Counted from the first letter of the stretch, positions 1 through 8,856 are shown. The stretch is DNA of 64,000 bases from a bacterium GBS-1 (GCA_001443005.1 LEKQ01000016.1:74788-138787), one strand, 5' to 3'. Program-made: numbers and translations. The notes: a model not told the origin generated them from the letters alone.

Positions 1-1
1 T

Positions 2-451
2 CAATTTCTCAGTTTTGCTGAAGCTATGACAGCTCTGAAGGATCGCGTGGTAGATTGTGCGATAGTTGGTGCGGGTGTTCCAACCCCGGCCGTCATCGAT
101 GCTGCTATGCTCATAGATATAAATCTTTTAAGCGTTGATGAAAAGGTTATTGGGGATTTTCTCAAGAAGCACCCTTATCTTGCTTTATTTGAGATAGCAC
201 CAGGTACTTATAAAGGCGTGGATCAGAGTGTAATTACGGTTTCGAGTCCTGCATTGCTTTGTGTGGATGAGGGTCTGAGTGAGGAGGTTGTTTATAAGAT
301 CGTTAAGGCGATTTTTGACCACATTGATGAGATAGCGGCGTCTCACGCTCAGGCTAAGAATATTAAGCTTGAAACAGCGCTGAAAGGGATGTCCATACCA
401 TTGCACCCAGGCGCTGAAAGGTTTTTCAGGGAGAAGGGATTAATTAGGTAG
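2..451 (+). CDS. TAXI-family TRAP transporter solute-binding protein, C-terminal part
   Basis: This is the C-terminal part of a periplasmic substrate-binding protein of the TAXI type, which delivers ligand to the fused TRAP permease encoded just downstream. The frame is open to the window edge, so the gene begins upstream; an internal ATG at 26 is not the real start. The visible part carries the family's usual LSFAEA..LKD..VD segment and a C-terminal region ending in HPGAERFFREKGL, typical of TAXI proteins whose mature C-terminus reads HPGA.ryy.e.G. Ligand cannot be told from this fragment. A strong hairpin (481-516) separates it from the permease gene. Family call is confident; substrate is unknown, although the two dehydrogenase genes downstream point to an amino-acid derivative. 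Confidence 0.85.
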   Translation, partial: QFLSFAEAMTALKDRVVDCAIVGAGVPTPAVIDAAMLIDINLLSVDEKVIGDFLKKHPYLALFEIAPGTYKGVDQSVITVSSPALLCVDEGLSEEVVYKIVKAIFDHIDEIAASHAQAKNIKLETALKGMSIPLHPGAERFFREKGLIR

Positions 452-480
452 GAGACATATTAGGCTCTTTCTAGGTTTTT

Positions 481-516
481 AGGGTAGGTGCGCATTTCGA
501 AATGCGTACCTACCCT
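481..516. promoter_or_regulatory. Inverted repeat / mRNA hairpin between binding protein and permease
   Basis: Two 18-base arms meet at the centre (498/499) and pair at every position except 490/507, which is a G-U wobble in RNA. No T-run follows, so it is not a classical terminator. It lies between a TAXI binding-protein gene and its permease, where such hairpins commonly stabilise or process the upstream mRNA so that binding protein is made in excess. Confidence 0.7.
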
Positions 517-539
517 GATTTGATGGGGGGTAATATGTT

Positions 540-2450
540 ATGAACTTTGATAATGGGTTTCCTAAAGATAGATCTGATGAAAGGAGAACTCTTATAGGTA
601 GTGTTAGGAAAATTGCTCTTATACTAGCCGTTGTAATGTCTTTGTTTCATCTTTACTCCTCTGGAGTAGAGATGTTGCCTCAAATGCAGCATCGCGCTAT
701 TCATCTTGCTTTAGCTTTGGCTTTAGCCTTTTTCTGGTATCCTCACTCGAATAAGCACGGTAGTGAAAGACTTCCCTGGTTTGATGTCTTAGGTATAGTC
801 CTTTCTTTGATCATTGGTATCTATTTAGTTTTGGATTATGAGAATATCGTTGTGCGTGCAGGTGATCCATCTTTAGGGGATCTTTTTTTCGGGGTTATTA
901 CCATAGTTATGGTTTTAGAGGTGACGCGCCGCACCATGGGATGGCCTTTGGTTATAGTGGCCTTGGGTTTTTTAGCCTATGCCGCCCTGGGGCATCTTAT
1001 TCCTGGTGCTCTTGGTCATAGAAAATATGACATTGCTAGAATCATAGAGCACATGTTTTTGACGAGTGAGGGGATTTATGGTGTAGCTATATACGTGACA
1101 TCTACCTTTGTCTTTGTTTTCATCCTTTTGGGAGCCTTTTTGACCGAGACTGGTGGAGCTAAAGCTTTCATAGACCTTGCCTTTTCCCTTACGGGGGGAT
1201 ATCGTGGAGGACCAGCTAAAGCTGCTGTTATAGCTAGCGGTTTGATGGGGACCATATCTGGGAGCGCTTTCGCAAACGTTGCTGGTACCGGGACTTTTAC
1301 TATACCGTTAATGAAGAGCCTGGGATATAAGCCGGAGTTTGCAGGTGGCGTTGAAGCTGCAGCCTCAGCGGGAGGACAGATAATGCCGCCGATAATGGGA
1401 GCGGCTGCCTTCATCATGGCGGAAATGACGGGTGTTCCTTACGGAAAGCTGATTATATACGCAGCTATCCCAGCCATTTTATATTATGTAGCTGTATTTG
1501 TAATGGTCGACATAGAGGCGGTTAAATTGGGGTTAAAGGGGGTTGCTAAGGAGAGGCTACCTAGGTTTATTGAGGTTTTGAAAAGGGGAGGATTCTTGCT
1601 CCTGGCTCCCATAGGCATATTTTATATGCTGATAGTTGGATATTCTCCTATAAAGGCTTCTTTCGCTGGAGTTATGTTGGTCATTTTGACCAGCTTTTTA
1701 ACTAAGGAGACTCGTTTGAATATTAGGGGTTTTATGAGGGCCCTTGAACTGGGAGCGATATCCTCTCTTAGCGTCATAGCTGCGTGCGCTTGCGCTGGAT
1801 TGATAGTTGGTTCTATAACTTTAACTGGTATAGGGTTAAAGTTTGCAGATCTGGTCGTGGCCATCTCTCGTGGAAACGTGTATTTAGCTTCGTTTATGGC
1901 CATGTTTGCATCGATAGTTATGGGTATGGGAATGCCTACCACGGCCTTGTATATAATTCTTGGTTCTATAGTGGCTCCCGCCATGGTCAAGCTTGGTGTA
2001 CCTGTGGTTGCTGCTCATCTTTTCATATTTTACTTCGGTTGTATGGCAGCTGTTACTCCTCCAGTAGCTTTAAGCTCTTATCTGGCAGCTGCTATAGCTA
2101 AGGCGGATCCAATTAGTACAGCTCTTAATGGGCTTAAGTTATCTTTGGCAGCTTTCATTTTACCATTCTTGTTCATTGTGAATCCGGAACTTTTATTACT
2201 GAAAGGGACCCTTGTTGATCAGGTGTGGGCCATTTGTACTGCCATGGTCGGCGTCTTTGCTTTGGCAGGCTGTCTTGAAGGATATTTTGGAGGAAGCCTT
2301 AGGTTTTATCAGCGTCTTCTTTTAGGTGGAGGAGCCTTGGGGTTAATGCACGGTGGAAAGTTTACAGATGTTTTAGGTTTGATCTTATTGCTTGGTGTAC
2401 TTATTCAGAAACTTTTAACTCGGAGAAAGAGAGGTGTAAGCCTTGAATAG
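540..2450 (+). CDS. TRAP transporter fused permease (DctQ-DctM type)
   Basis: Integral membrane subunit of a TAXI-TRAP secondary transporter, driving ion-coupled uptake of the ligand held by the periplasmic binding protein encoded upstream. At 636 residues it matches the fused 4TM plus 12TM form. Hydrophobic segments run the whole length; the first about 150 residues form the small-subunit-like part. The DctM-like part has the glycine-rich stretches GLMGTISGSAFANVAGTG and AAASAGGQIMPPIMGAAAF, and later MGMGMPTTALYIILG and TPPVALSSYLAAAIA, which are characteristic of the large-subunit core. The start is the ATG after a GGGGGG ribosome-binding site. The end overlaps the next gene by 8 nt, indicating translational coupling. 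Substrate not determinable from sequence. Confidence 0.93.
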   Translation: MNFDNGFPKDRSDERRTLIGSVRKIALILAVVMSLFHLYSSGVEMLPQMQHRAIHLALALALAFFWYPHSNKHGSERLPWFDVLGIVLSLIIGIYLVLDYENIVVRAGDPSLGDLFFGVITIVMVLEVTRRTMGWPLVIVALGFLAYAALGHLIPGALGHRKYDIARIIEHMFLTSEGIYGVAIYVTSTFVFVFILLGAFLTETGGAKAFIDLAFSLTGGYRGGPAKAAVIASGLMGTISGSAFANVAGTGTFTIPLMKSLGYKPEFAGGVEAAASAGGQIMPPIMGAAAFIMAEMTGVPYGKLIIYAAIPAILYYVAVFVMVDIEAVKLGLKGVAKERLPRFIEVLKRGGFLLLAPIGIFYMLIVGYSPIKASFAGVMLVILTSFLTKETRLNIRGFMRALELGAISSLSVIAACACAGLIVGSITLTGIGLKFADLVVAISRGNVYLASFMAMFASIVMGMGMPTTALYIILGSIVAPAMVKLGVPVVAAHLFIFYFGCMAAVTPPVALSSYLAAAIAKADPISTALNGLKLSLAAFILPFLFIVNPELLLLKGTLVDQVWAICTAMVGVFALAGCLEGYFGGSLRFYQRLLLGGGALGLMHGGKFTDVLGLILLLGVLIQKLLTRRKRGVSLE

Positions 2451-3540
2451 GGTCGCAGTTTTAGGAGCTGGAAGCGGTGGGGTTAGTATAGCTGCTACTA
2501 TCTCTGGTAAAGGTTATGAGGTATCCATTTATGACAAGGATGAAGAGATAATAAGTGGTCTTAGCAAAGTTAAAGGGGTAAAAGTTCATGTAGGTGGTGA
2601 GAGCTCGTTCTTTCCGATACACACAGCTACGACTTCCTTGAGCGAAGCCTTAGAAGGGGCCGATCTAATAATGATAGTTACTCCAGCCTTCTCTCACAAA
2701 GAGCTAGCCTTGAAGTGTTCTCCCTTCTTAATGAGTGGTCAGGTAGTGATCCTAAATCCTGGGAGAACTGGAGGGGCTATCGAGTTTTATAATACAGTTA
2801 TGGAGGCCAATCCTAAGGCGAACTTCGTAGTAGCTGAGGCACAAACTCTTTTGTATGCCTGTAGAAAGGTGGGATTCTCAGAGGTTAAGATATATAAGGT
2901 TAAGCGTAGGGTGCCTTTGGCTGCTTTGCCGGCCACCAAGACTAATGATGTTCTTTTTAAGATAAAAGACCTCTTCCCTCAGTTTGTTGCAGCTAACAAC
3001 GTTTTGGAAACCAGTCTGATGAACATAGGGGCGGTTTTCCATCCTGTCCCTACGTTGCTTAACATAACTCGCATAGAAAATAAGGAGGATTTCGATTACT
3101 ATATAGAGGGGATAACCCCTTGTGTTAATAGGGTTCTTGAGAAGGTGGATGAAGAGAGGGTCCTGGTAGCAAAAGCCTTTGGCGTTCGATCCTTGAAAGC
3201 TGTGGAGTGGTTGAAAGAGAGTTATGGAGTGAATATTGAAAAGGTTAATTTTATCTATGAGGCTATAAGGGAGCATGATGGTTATTATGGCATACCCGCG
3301 CCTAAGGATATATATTCTCGATATATAGTGGAGGATGTTCCTACGGGTTTAGTTCCTATTTCAGAGCTTGGTAAGTTGGCAGGTCTTTCAACGCCTACGA
3401 TAGATAGCATTGTAACGTTAGCTAGTACTATCTATGGGAGAGATTTTAGGAAAGAGGGAAGGAATCTAGATTCGTTGGGTCTTTCTGGGAAGAGTCTTGA
3501 GGATGTGCTTCATTTTGTGGAAAGAGGCGAGTGGAAGTGA
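2443..3540 (+). CDS. NAD(P)-dependent opine-dehydrogenase-family protein
   Basis: Oxidoreductase of the octopine/nopaline dehydrogenase family, which reversibly joins an amino acid and a 2-oxo acid, or oxidatively splits an opine. The N-terminus has a Rossmann motif GAGSGG (about residues 8-13). The C-terminal domain has NIGAVFHPVPTLLN, matching the family segment that carries the catalytic histidine. Length (365 aa) is normal. It starts with TTG after GAGGTG, 8 nt inside the permease gene, and its stop forms a TGATG junction with the next gene. Being locked between a TRAP transporter and an ornithine-cyclodeaminase-like enzyme suggests catabolism of an imported N-substituted amino acid; that is inference. 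Other members of the fold (ketopantoate reductase-like) cannot be fully excluded. Confidence 0.8.
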   Translation: MNRVAVLGAGSGGVSIAATISGKGYEVSIYDKDEEIISGLSKVKGVKVHVGGESSFFPIHTATTSLSEALEGADLIMIVTPAFSHKELALKCSPFLMSGQVVILNPGRTGGAIEFYNTVMEANPKANFVVAEAQTLLYACRKVGFSEVKIYKVKRRVPLAALPATKTNDVLFKIKDLFPQFVAANNVLETSLMNIGAVFHPVPTLLNITRIENKEDFDYYIEGITPCVNRVLEKVDEERVLVAKAFGVRSLKAVEWLKESYGVNIEKVNFIYEAIREHDGYYGIPAPKDIYSRYIVEDVPTGLVPISELGKLAGLSTPTIDSIVTLASTIYGRDFRKEGRNLDSLGLSGKSLEDVLHFVERGEWK

Positions 3541-4565
3541 TGTTTTTATATCTCTCTCAGGAAGATGTCATAAAGTGTGATGGTCTTGACATGAAAATGG
3601 CGATCGATGATATGAGGCGTCTATTTCTTTTACATTATAATGGAGCGACTATAGTTCCTCATAAGCTGTCTTTACGTTGGGGAGACTTAAAATCCGAGTC
3701 TAGAATTGGCAGAATTAATGCTATGCCAGGTTATGTAGGTGGAGATGTTAACGTGGCTGGGATAAAATGGGTGAGTAGTAAGCCCGATAATCCATTGAAG
3801 CGAGGGCTACCCAGAGCATCTGCTCTTATAATATTGAATGATCCTGAAACTCTATTTCCTGTTGCTGTTATGGATGGAACTCTAATAAGTGCAATGAGAA
3901 CTGGCGCTGTTACGGGTTTAGCGGCGATGTATTTATGTCGTGAGGATGCTAGTATCCTCGCCCTAATAGGGGCTGGAGTTCAGGCTCACACTCAACTGAT
4001 GGCAGTTAAAAGCGTCCGTCCATCTGTTAGAGAGGTAAGGGTTTTTGATCTTAATTTGGCTAGGTCTGACGCTTTTATAGAGACGGAAAGGAATAACTAT
4101 CCCGATGTGCTTTTTGTCAAAGCTTTAAGCGCCGAGACGGCAGTTCGGGATGCAGATATCGTCATTACAGTTACCACATCTATGGAGCCGATAGTTAAAG
4201 CGAGCTGGGTTAAAGAGGGGGCTTTCTTGGTTAATGCGGGGAACTATGAGTACGAACCGGATGTGGTTTATGAATGTGATAAAGTTATCCTCGATGATTG
4301 GGATGAGGTTGTGCATCGGGGTATACAAACTGTGGCTGTTATGTTTAAGGAAGGTGCCTTTCACAGGGAGAGATGTTACGCTGAGCTTGGTGAACTGGTA
4401 GTTGGCGAAAAGAAGGGAAGGGTTGCGGAAAATGAGAAAATCTTTTTTGGTGCGGTTGGGATGGGGGTAGAGGATCTTATCATCGCAAAAAGGGTTTTTG
4501 ACAAGGCTCTCGAGAATAAAATTGGAGTTTGGCTTTCTCTTTGGGATAAGCCATATTGGTTTTAA
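3540..4565 (+). CDS. Ornithine cyclodeaminase / mu-crystallin family protein
   Basis: NAD(P)-binding enzyme of the ornithine cyclodeaminase, mu-crystallin, alanine dehydrogenase (archaeal) and SbnB group. These act on amino acids or imines: deaminating cyclisation, ketimine reduction, or opine-like oxidation. Visible marks are the substrate-domain arginine/lysine segment GIKWVSSKPDNP, DGTLISAMRTGAVTGLAA, and the Rossmann motif LIGAGVQAHTQ. The ATG in TGATG is chosen as start because GAGGCG at 3524 is well spaced; an in-frame GTG at 3531 would sit on that site. 341 aa, normal length. Coupled to the opine-dehydrogenase-like gene, so the two probably act successively on one substrate. The exact reaction cannot be assigned. 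Confidence 0.85.
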   Translation: MFLYLSQEDVIKCDGLDMKMAIDDMRRLFLLHYNGATIVPHKLSLRWGDLKSESRIGRINAMPGYVGGDVNVAGIKWVSSKPDNPLKRGLPRASALIILNDPETLFPVAVMDGTLISAMRTGAVTGLAAMYLCREDASILALIGAGVQAHTQLMAVKSVRPSVREVRVFDLNLARSDAFIETERNNYPDVLFVKALSAETAVRDADIVITVTTSMEPIVKASWVKEGAFLVNAGNYEYEPDVVYECDKVILDDWDEVVHRGIQTVAVMFKEGAFHRERCYAELGELVVGEKKGRVAENEKIFFGAVGMGVEDLIIAKRVFDKALENKIGVWLSLWDKPYWF

Positions 4566-4578
4566 TTTAGGCGTTTTG

Positions 4579-4587
4579 TGATATACT
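4579..4587 (+). promoter_or_regulatory. Candidate extended -10 promoter
   Basis: TGATATACT, an extended -10 element (TG-N-TATACT), lies 37 bp ahead of the SDR start. No good -35 is visible, as expected for extended -10 promoters. The same core recurs before hpf and, as TGATATAAT, beside rpmB. Confidence 0.45.
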
Positions 4588-4623
4588 TAAGCTGATTTCT
4601 ATTTGAGGTGCCTTAACCCAAGC

Positions 4624-5394
4624 ATGGGTAGAAAGAAGGTCTGCGTTATAACCGGTGCTACTGGGGGAATAGGTAGAGCTTTAAGTCGAAAATTTGGAGA
4701 GGAGGGTTTCTCCCTTCTTTTGGCTGGAAGGTCAGAGGAGAAGCTCTCCGCGCTTAGGAGTGAGCTTTCGAACTTCGATGTTGAGTTATGTTCTTATGAC
4801 GCCTTAAAGGGTGATGAGGCCAGGATCGTGTATAAGGCGCTTGAGGCCTTCGGTAGAATAGATGTTCTCATAAACGCTGCTGGTGTAGGTATCTATGAGA
4901 GTTTCGTTGATATTAGCGAAGAGGATTTAAGAGCCGTTTTTGAGGTTAATTTCTTCTCCCCATGGAGATTAACCAAGGAAGCTTTAAAGCACATGGAGAG
5001 AGGAAGCTCTATCATAAACATATCCTCGATAACTGCTCGTTTACCCGTTCCCTTTATGGGCGGTTATGGTGCGAGCAAGTCTGCTTTAAGCTCCGTCATG
5101 GAAAGCTTAAGAGCTGAGCTTTTAGAGAGGGGGATAAGGGTTCTTAACGTTGAGGCTGGAAGGATCAAAACCGATTTTCCTGAAAAAACCTTGGGTAAGC
5201 TCGTTCATCCACCCTTGGGGAAGAGAGAAGATCCCTATGCTTTCGCTCAAGCGGTTTATTCGGCCTATGTTAAAGGGAAAAGGACTTTAATATGGCCCCT
5301 TCGCTATCGCTTCTTTGCGCTTCTAAGGAGCGTTTTTCCGAAACTTTATGATGCTAAACTTTATAGGGCTTGGAAGAAGACAAATGAGCTTTAA
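4624..5394 (+). CDS. Short-chain dehydrogenase/reductase (SDR)
   Basis: Cytoplasmic NAD(P)-dependent oxidoreductase of the classical SDR family. It has the cofactor motif TGATGGIG near the N-terminus, NAAGVG in the central sheet, an ISS serine and the catalytic YGASK. The start is taken as the ATG with GAGGTG at 4605-4610 upstream; the longer TTG form (4603) has no ribosome-binding site. 256 aa, including a C-terminal tail (WPLRYRFFALLRSVFPKLYDAKLYRAWK) like that of SDRs acting at membranes on lipid-type substrates. Substrate unknown. It is convergent with, and overlaps by 4 nt, the following minus-strand gene; it has its own likely promoter and is probably not part of the upstream TRAP operon. 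Confidence 0.88.
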   Translation: MGRKKVCVITGATGGIGRALSRKFGEEGFSLLLAGRSEEKLSALRSELSNFDVELCSYDALKGDEARIVYKALEAFGRIDVLINAAGVGIYESFVDISEEDLRAVFEVNFFSPWRLTKEALKHMERGSSIINISSITARLPVPFMGGYGASKSALSSVMESLRAELLERGIRVLNVEAGRIKTDFPEKTLGKLVHPPLGKREDPYAFAQAVYSAYVKGKRTLIWPLRYRFFALLRSVFPKLYDAKLYRAWKKTNEL

Positions 5395-6185
5395 TTTTCC
5401 ATCTTAAGCTCGCTGAAGAATGTATCAAGTGCTCTTTTAACCGCTCCTCTTAAGAGAACGAATCTCCCCTGGAGGTTTGAGAAGAGGGGCTTATAGGTTG
5501 CGAATATCGACTTCCCATATATAAGCCTTCCGTTCCAACCATCGTGAAGATATATAGTCATCTGAACTACGCCCTCTTTGTCTGTCGAAGGTATGTAGCT
5601 TCCTGCTGCGATGGCGATGCCTATCCTTTGAGCTGTCATGAATGGAGCGACTCCCCCTATTATGTTGCTTAGGGGACTCGCGCTTGACACATCTATTACC
5701 CCATAGTCCACTACGCATCCTCGGACGACGATATCTGCGTTGAATAGCTTTGCTATTTTAGAGATCTCCTCCTCGGTGAGAGCAGGAATGTAAGGTTCGC
5801 TTCTGAACTTCACGTCGTTTTCCTCTATATATTCCGCTAACTCTTTGCTAAATCCGTAGCTTTTAAGCTGTTTTTCTAAGCTCACCTTGTATTTACTATC
5901 TTCCTTTATGATTTCCATATCTTTTAGAACTTTCCAGACATCCTCGTCAGGTATGACCAGCTTGCCCATGGATTCAAAGCCCTGGCGAACCGAGAAGAGG
6001 AGTCTTCTATTGTCTATGCTGAAGGGATCGCGCATATAGTCTGCGAATGGAATTATAACTATCCTCTTAGCGTTGGCGAGCTTGATTTTAGCATCTTTTA
6101 AAAATGGATTTTCCTCTCCTTTTGCTATGCCTGGCATACACATTGCTATTATTAATAACAAGATAAAGGCTATGCGTTTCATCAT
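5391..6185 (-). CDS. Secreted protein of unknown function
   Basis: Not recognised with confidence. The first 23 residues are a typical Sec signal peptide (basic MMKR, hydrophobic core, GIAKGEE after it), with no lipobox cysteine at the cleavage point, so it is probably a soluble periplasmic protein. The mature part starts with KRIVIIPFADYMRDPF, then a helical charged middle and a segment ADIVVRGCVVDYGVID followed by a glycine/alanine-rich stretch. The pattern 'conserved beta strand, then ADIVVRG' resembles periplasmic nucleotide-free Rossmann-like proteins of the CsgG/LpoB/FlgT type, but this is only a shape resemblance. It is divergent from ispA with an 80-bp shared upstream region. 264 aa. 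Confidence 0.6.
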   Translation of the reverse strand: MMKRIAFILLLIIAMCMPGIAKGEENPFLKDAKIKLANAKRIVIIPFADYMRDPFSIDNRRLLFSVRQGFESMGKLVIPDEDVWKVLKDMEIIKEDSKYKVSLEKQLKSYGFSKELAEYIEENDVKFRSEPYIPALTEEEISKIAKLFNADIVVRGCVVDYGVIDVSSASPLSNIIGGVAPFMTAQRIGIAIAAGSYIPSTDKEGVVQMTIYLHDGWNGRLIYGKSIFATYKPLFSNLQGRFVLLRGAVKRALDTFFSELKMEN

Positions 6186-6229
6186 CCATCTCCCCCTTCA
6201 TATATCTCTTTTAGAAGTATAGCATAAAC

Positions 6230-6238
6230 TGCTATAAT
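6230..6238 (+). promoter_or_regulatory. Candidate extended -10 promoter of the ispA operon
   Basis: TG-C-TATAAT, 28 bp before the ispA TTG start, with a poor -35. On the opposite strand an overlapping TATACT (6217-6222 on the plus strand) could serve the divergent secreted-protein gene. Confidence 0.45.
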
Positions 6239-6265
6239 CATAAGTGAAGAAAGGGGTGAAGTTTT

Positions 6266-7069
6266 TTGGCTTTAGATGTAAAAGTTGAACTCATAGAGAG
6301 CGCTTTAAGGGAGTATATGAAAATAGAAAAGGTACCATCCCTCCTAAAAGAAGCGATGGATTATGCCCTTTTCCCTGGGGGGAAAAGGTTTAGACCTCTT
6401 TTGGTTTTATCAGCTTGTGAGGCTGTCAGGGGGGATCTTAGGCAAGCTCTTCCCGTGGCTTGCGCCATAGAGTTGATTCATAATTACTCTTTGGTTCATG
6501 ATGATCTACCTTGTATGGATAACGATGATTATCGGCGAGGCAAGCCATCTTCCCACAAGAGGTTTGGTTGCGCTATAGCTCTTCTTGCTGGTGATGCTTT
6601 ACTTACCTATGCCTTTGAGCTTCTTGGAAGGGCTTTTGAAGGGGATGTCCTTAGAAGGCTCCTGTTGGAGATAGCTTGCGCTGCGGGTCCGTCAGGGATG
6701 GTTGGAGGGCAGGTCCTCGATATAACTGAGGGGAGTATAGAGGAGATACACGTTAAGAAAACCATGGCTTTAATAAGGGCCTCCGTTAGATGCGGTGGAA
6801 TAGCGGGAAGAGCTTCGCTAAACGAGCTTCAGGTTTTAACGGAGTACGGCGAGAGGTTGGGTTTAGCCTTCCAGATAGTGGATGATATCTTAGACTTTGG
6901 GAAAGAAGAGAGACTGACCTATCCTTCGGTCTATGGCATGGAGAGGGCTAGGGAAGATGCGAACAGATTGATCGAGGAAGCTCTTTTATTTGCCAGCATG
7001 TTTAAGGAAAGAGGAGAGGACCTCAAGGAGTTAGCTTTAATGGTTTTAAGGAGGATTGAAGAGGCTTGA
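6266..7069 (+). CDS. ispA: Polyprenyl diphosphate synthase (farnesyl/geranylgeranyl type)
   Basis: Trans-prenyltransferase condensing IPP with allylic diphosphates to give FPP or GGPP for quinone and carrier-lipid synthesis. Visible are GGKRFRPLL, the first aspartate-rich motif in HDDLPCMDNDD, GDALL and the second aspartate motif in FQIVDDILD. The protein (267 aa) is shorter than usual: after the second motif it jumps almost directly to LTYPSVYGM, missing the lysine/glycine-rich loop (GK..GKD) that normally precedes TYP. It starts at TTG after AGGGGTGAA, and its stop overlaps the dxs start (TTGA). Paired with dxs it forms an isoprenoid module. Chain length cannot be fixed from sequence alone. 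Confidence 0.92.
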   Translation: MALDVKVELIESALREYMKIEKVPSLLKEAMDYALFPGGKRFRPLLVLSACEAVRGDLRQALPVACAIELIHNYSLVHDDLPCMDNDDYRRGKPSSHKRFGCAIALLAGDALLTYAFELLGRAFEGDVLRRLLLEIACAAGPSGMVGGQVLDITEGSIEEIHVKKTMALIRASVRCGGIAGRASLNELQVLTEYGERLGLAFQIVDDILDFGKEERLTYPSVYGMERAREDANRLIEEALLFASMFKERGEDLKELALMVLRRIEEA

Positions 7070-8856
7070 TCCTCGAGAGGGTAAAGGGCCCCTCAGACCT
7101 TAAGAGGCTTAGCTACGAGGAGCTAAAGATCCTTGCTTCTGAGATCAGAAAGAGAATAATAGAGGTTGTAGGGGAGAACGGTGGGCACTTGGCCTCTAAC
7201 CTTGGTGTTGTGGAGCTAACAATAGCCTTGCTTAGGGTTTGGGATCCCTTTAAGGATTACATAATTTGGGACGTGGGGCATCAATGCTACCCCTTTAAGA
7301 TGCTTACGGGTAGGAATGATCTTTTTCATACCATAAGGAGAAGGGGTGGTTTGAGCGGATTTCCCAACCCTAAGGAGAGTCCTGCGGATAGATTTGTGGT
7401 TGGGCATAGCGGTACCTCTTTGTCTTGGGCCTTGGGGCTAACCTTAGCGAGGAAAGGCGATGTGGTTGCTGTGATAGGAGATGGTTCCTTAATCTCGGGC
7501 ATGGCCCTTGAGGCTTTAAACCATATAGGGAGCTTGGGACGGAAAATAGTTATAGTATTAAACGATAATGAGATGGCCATAGGCCCGAGGGTGGGAGCTT
7601 TTGCTTCTCACCTCTCTCGATTGAGGATGAGGCGAGGGTGGCTAGGCTTTAAGAGAAGGGTTCGCTCGATGCTTGAGCTCCTTCCCTTTGGGGAAGAGGT
7701 CATCGAAACCCTCGATGACATCAAAGGCAGGGTTAGGAAGCTTTTACTTAGAAGCTCTATCTTTGAGGAGCTTGGATTGATCCACTGGGGACCAGTGGAT
7801 GGTCACGATATAGAGCTTTTAGAGAGAATTTTTGAGAGCTCCAAGGAGGTAGACAAGCCTATAGTCATTCACGTTATAACGAAGAAGGGTAAGGGGTATC
7901 CTCCAGCTGAAAGAGACCCAGAGACCTTTCACGGAGCACCGCCCTTTAACAAGGTTGAGTCTAAGGTTCAGGAAACTTGGAGTTCGATATTCGGTAAGGT
8001 AGTTTTAGAGCTCGCGGAGAAGAATGATAAAGTGGTGTGTCTTACTGCTGCTATGAAGAAGGGCACGGGGCTTGATGAGTTTGCCCGGAGATACCCATCT
8101 CGATTCATAGATGTAGGCATAGCGGAGCAACATATGCTGGGCCTTTCAGCTGGTCTCGCTAAGGGGGGATTAAGACCCATAGTTGCCATTTATTCCACAT
8201 TTCTTCAGAGGGCCTACGATCAGGTGATTCATGATGTGGCCTTACAAAACCTCCCGGTGATAATAGCGGTTGATAGGGGTGGGATAGTGGGAGATGATGG
8301 TCCTACCCATCATGGCGTTTTTGATCTTGTGTTTCTAAGGTGCGTTCCTAACCTGATAATAGCCTGTCCGCGGGATGCCAACTCCTTGAGGAACATGCTT
8401 CACACGGCTTTAACGTTAGATCGCCCCTTTATTATCAGGTATCCTCGAGGGGTTGTAGATCGTCCTCCTAGGTGGGATGAGGATCCGGTCATCTTGGAAG
8501 TGGGTAAGGCTGAGGTTTTGAGGGAGGGCGATGAGGGGGTGGCCTTCTGCTTAGGTCCTACCTACCACTTTGCTTTGAGGCTTTCGAGATTTAAGGTTGT
8601 GGATCTCGCTTTTGCTAAGCCCCTCGATGTGGAAACGATAGTTGAAAGCTCCCTGAGGTTCGATAGAGTTTATGTCTTCGAAGAGGGCTCTAAGATAGGT
8701 GGTGTGGGAGAGGAGATAGGAGCTTTGCTCCTGTCTCATGGCATAAAACCGCGGGAGTTTAAGGTCTTTGCCATTCCTGATAGGTTCATAGAGCATGGTG
8801 ATAGGGGTGAGCTTCTTGAGGAGATCTTTGGGATCGAGAAAGGAAAGGATAGATAA
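7066..8856 (+). CDS. dxs: 1-deoxy-D-xylulose-5-phosphate synthase
   Basis: Thiamine-diphosphate enzyme making DXP from pyruvate and glyceraldehyde 3-phosphate, the first step of the MEP isoprenoid pathway. N-terminal domain: SNLGVVELTIAL, DVGHQCYPFKMLTGR, GHSGTSLSWALG, and the ThDP motif GDGS...LND. Central transketolase domain: DVGIAEQHMLGLSAGLA with the conserved glutamate, and YSTFLQRAYDQVIHDVALQ, DRGGIVGDDGPTHHG. A C-terminal transketolase domain follows. At 596 aa it is slightly short, mainly in the linker after the first domain. TTG start overlaps the ispA stop. The tlyA start lies within its 3' end, so the operon is compact. Confidence 0.96.
   Translation: MILERVKGPSDLKRLSYEELKILASEIRKRIIEVVGENGGHLASNLGVVELTIALLRVWDPFKDYIIWDVGHQCYPFKMLTGRNDLFHTIRRRGGLSGFPNPKESPADRFVVGHSGTSLSWALGLTLARKGDVVAVIGDGSLISGMALEALNHIGSLGRKIVIVLNDNEMAIGPRVGAFASHLSRLRMRRGWLGFKRRVRSMLELLPFGEEVIETLDDIKGRVRKLLLRSSIFEELGLIHWGPVDGHDIELLERIFESSKEVDKPIVIHVITKKGKGYPPAERDPETFHGAPPFNKVESKVQETWSSIFGKVVLELAEKNDKVVCLTAAMKKGTGLDEFARRYPSRFIDVGIAEQHMLGLSAGLAKGGLRPIVAIYSTFLQRAYDQVIHDVALQNLPVIIAVDRGGIVGDDGPTHHGVFDLVFLRCVPNLIIACPRDANSLRNMLHTALTLDRPFIIRYPRGVVDRPPRWDEDPVILEVGKAEVLREGDEGVAFCLGPTYHFALRLSRFKVVDLAFAKPLDVETIVESSLRFDRVYVFEEGSKIGGVGEEIGALLLSHGIKPREFKVFAIPDRFIEHGDRGELLEEIFGIEKGKDR

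Noticed and set aside
1076-1990. Antisense open frames over the first TRAP permease
   Set aside because: Shadow frames of a well-supported gene; no start signals or recognisable protein features.
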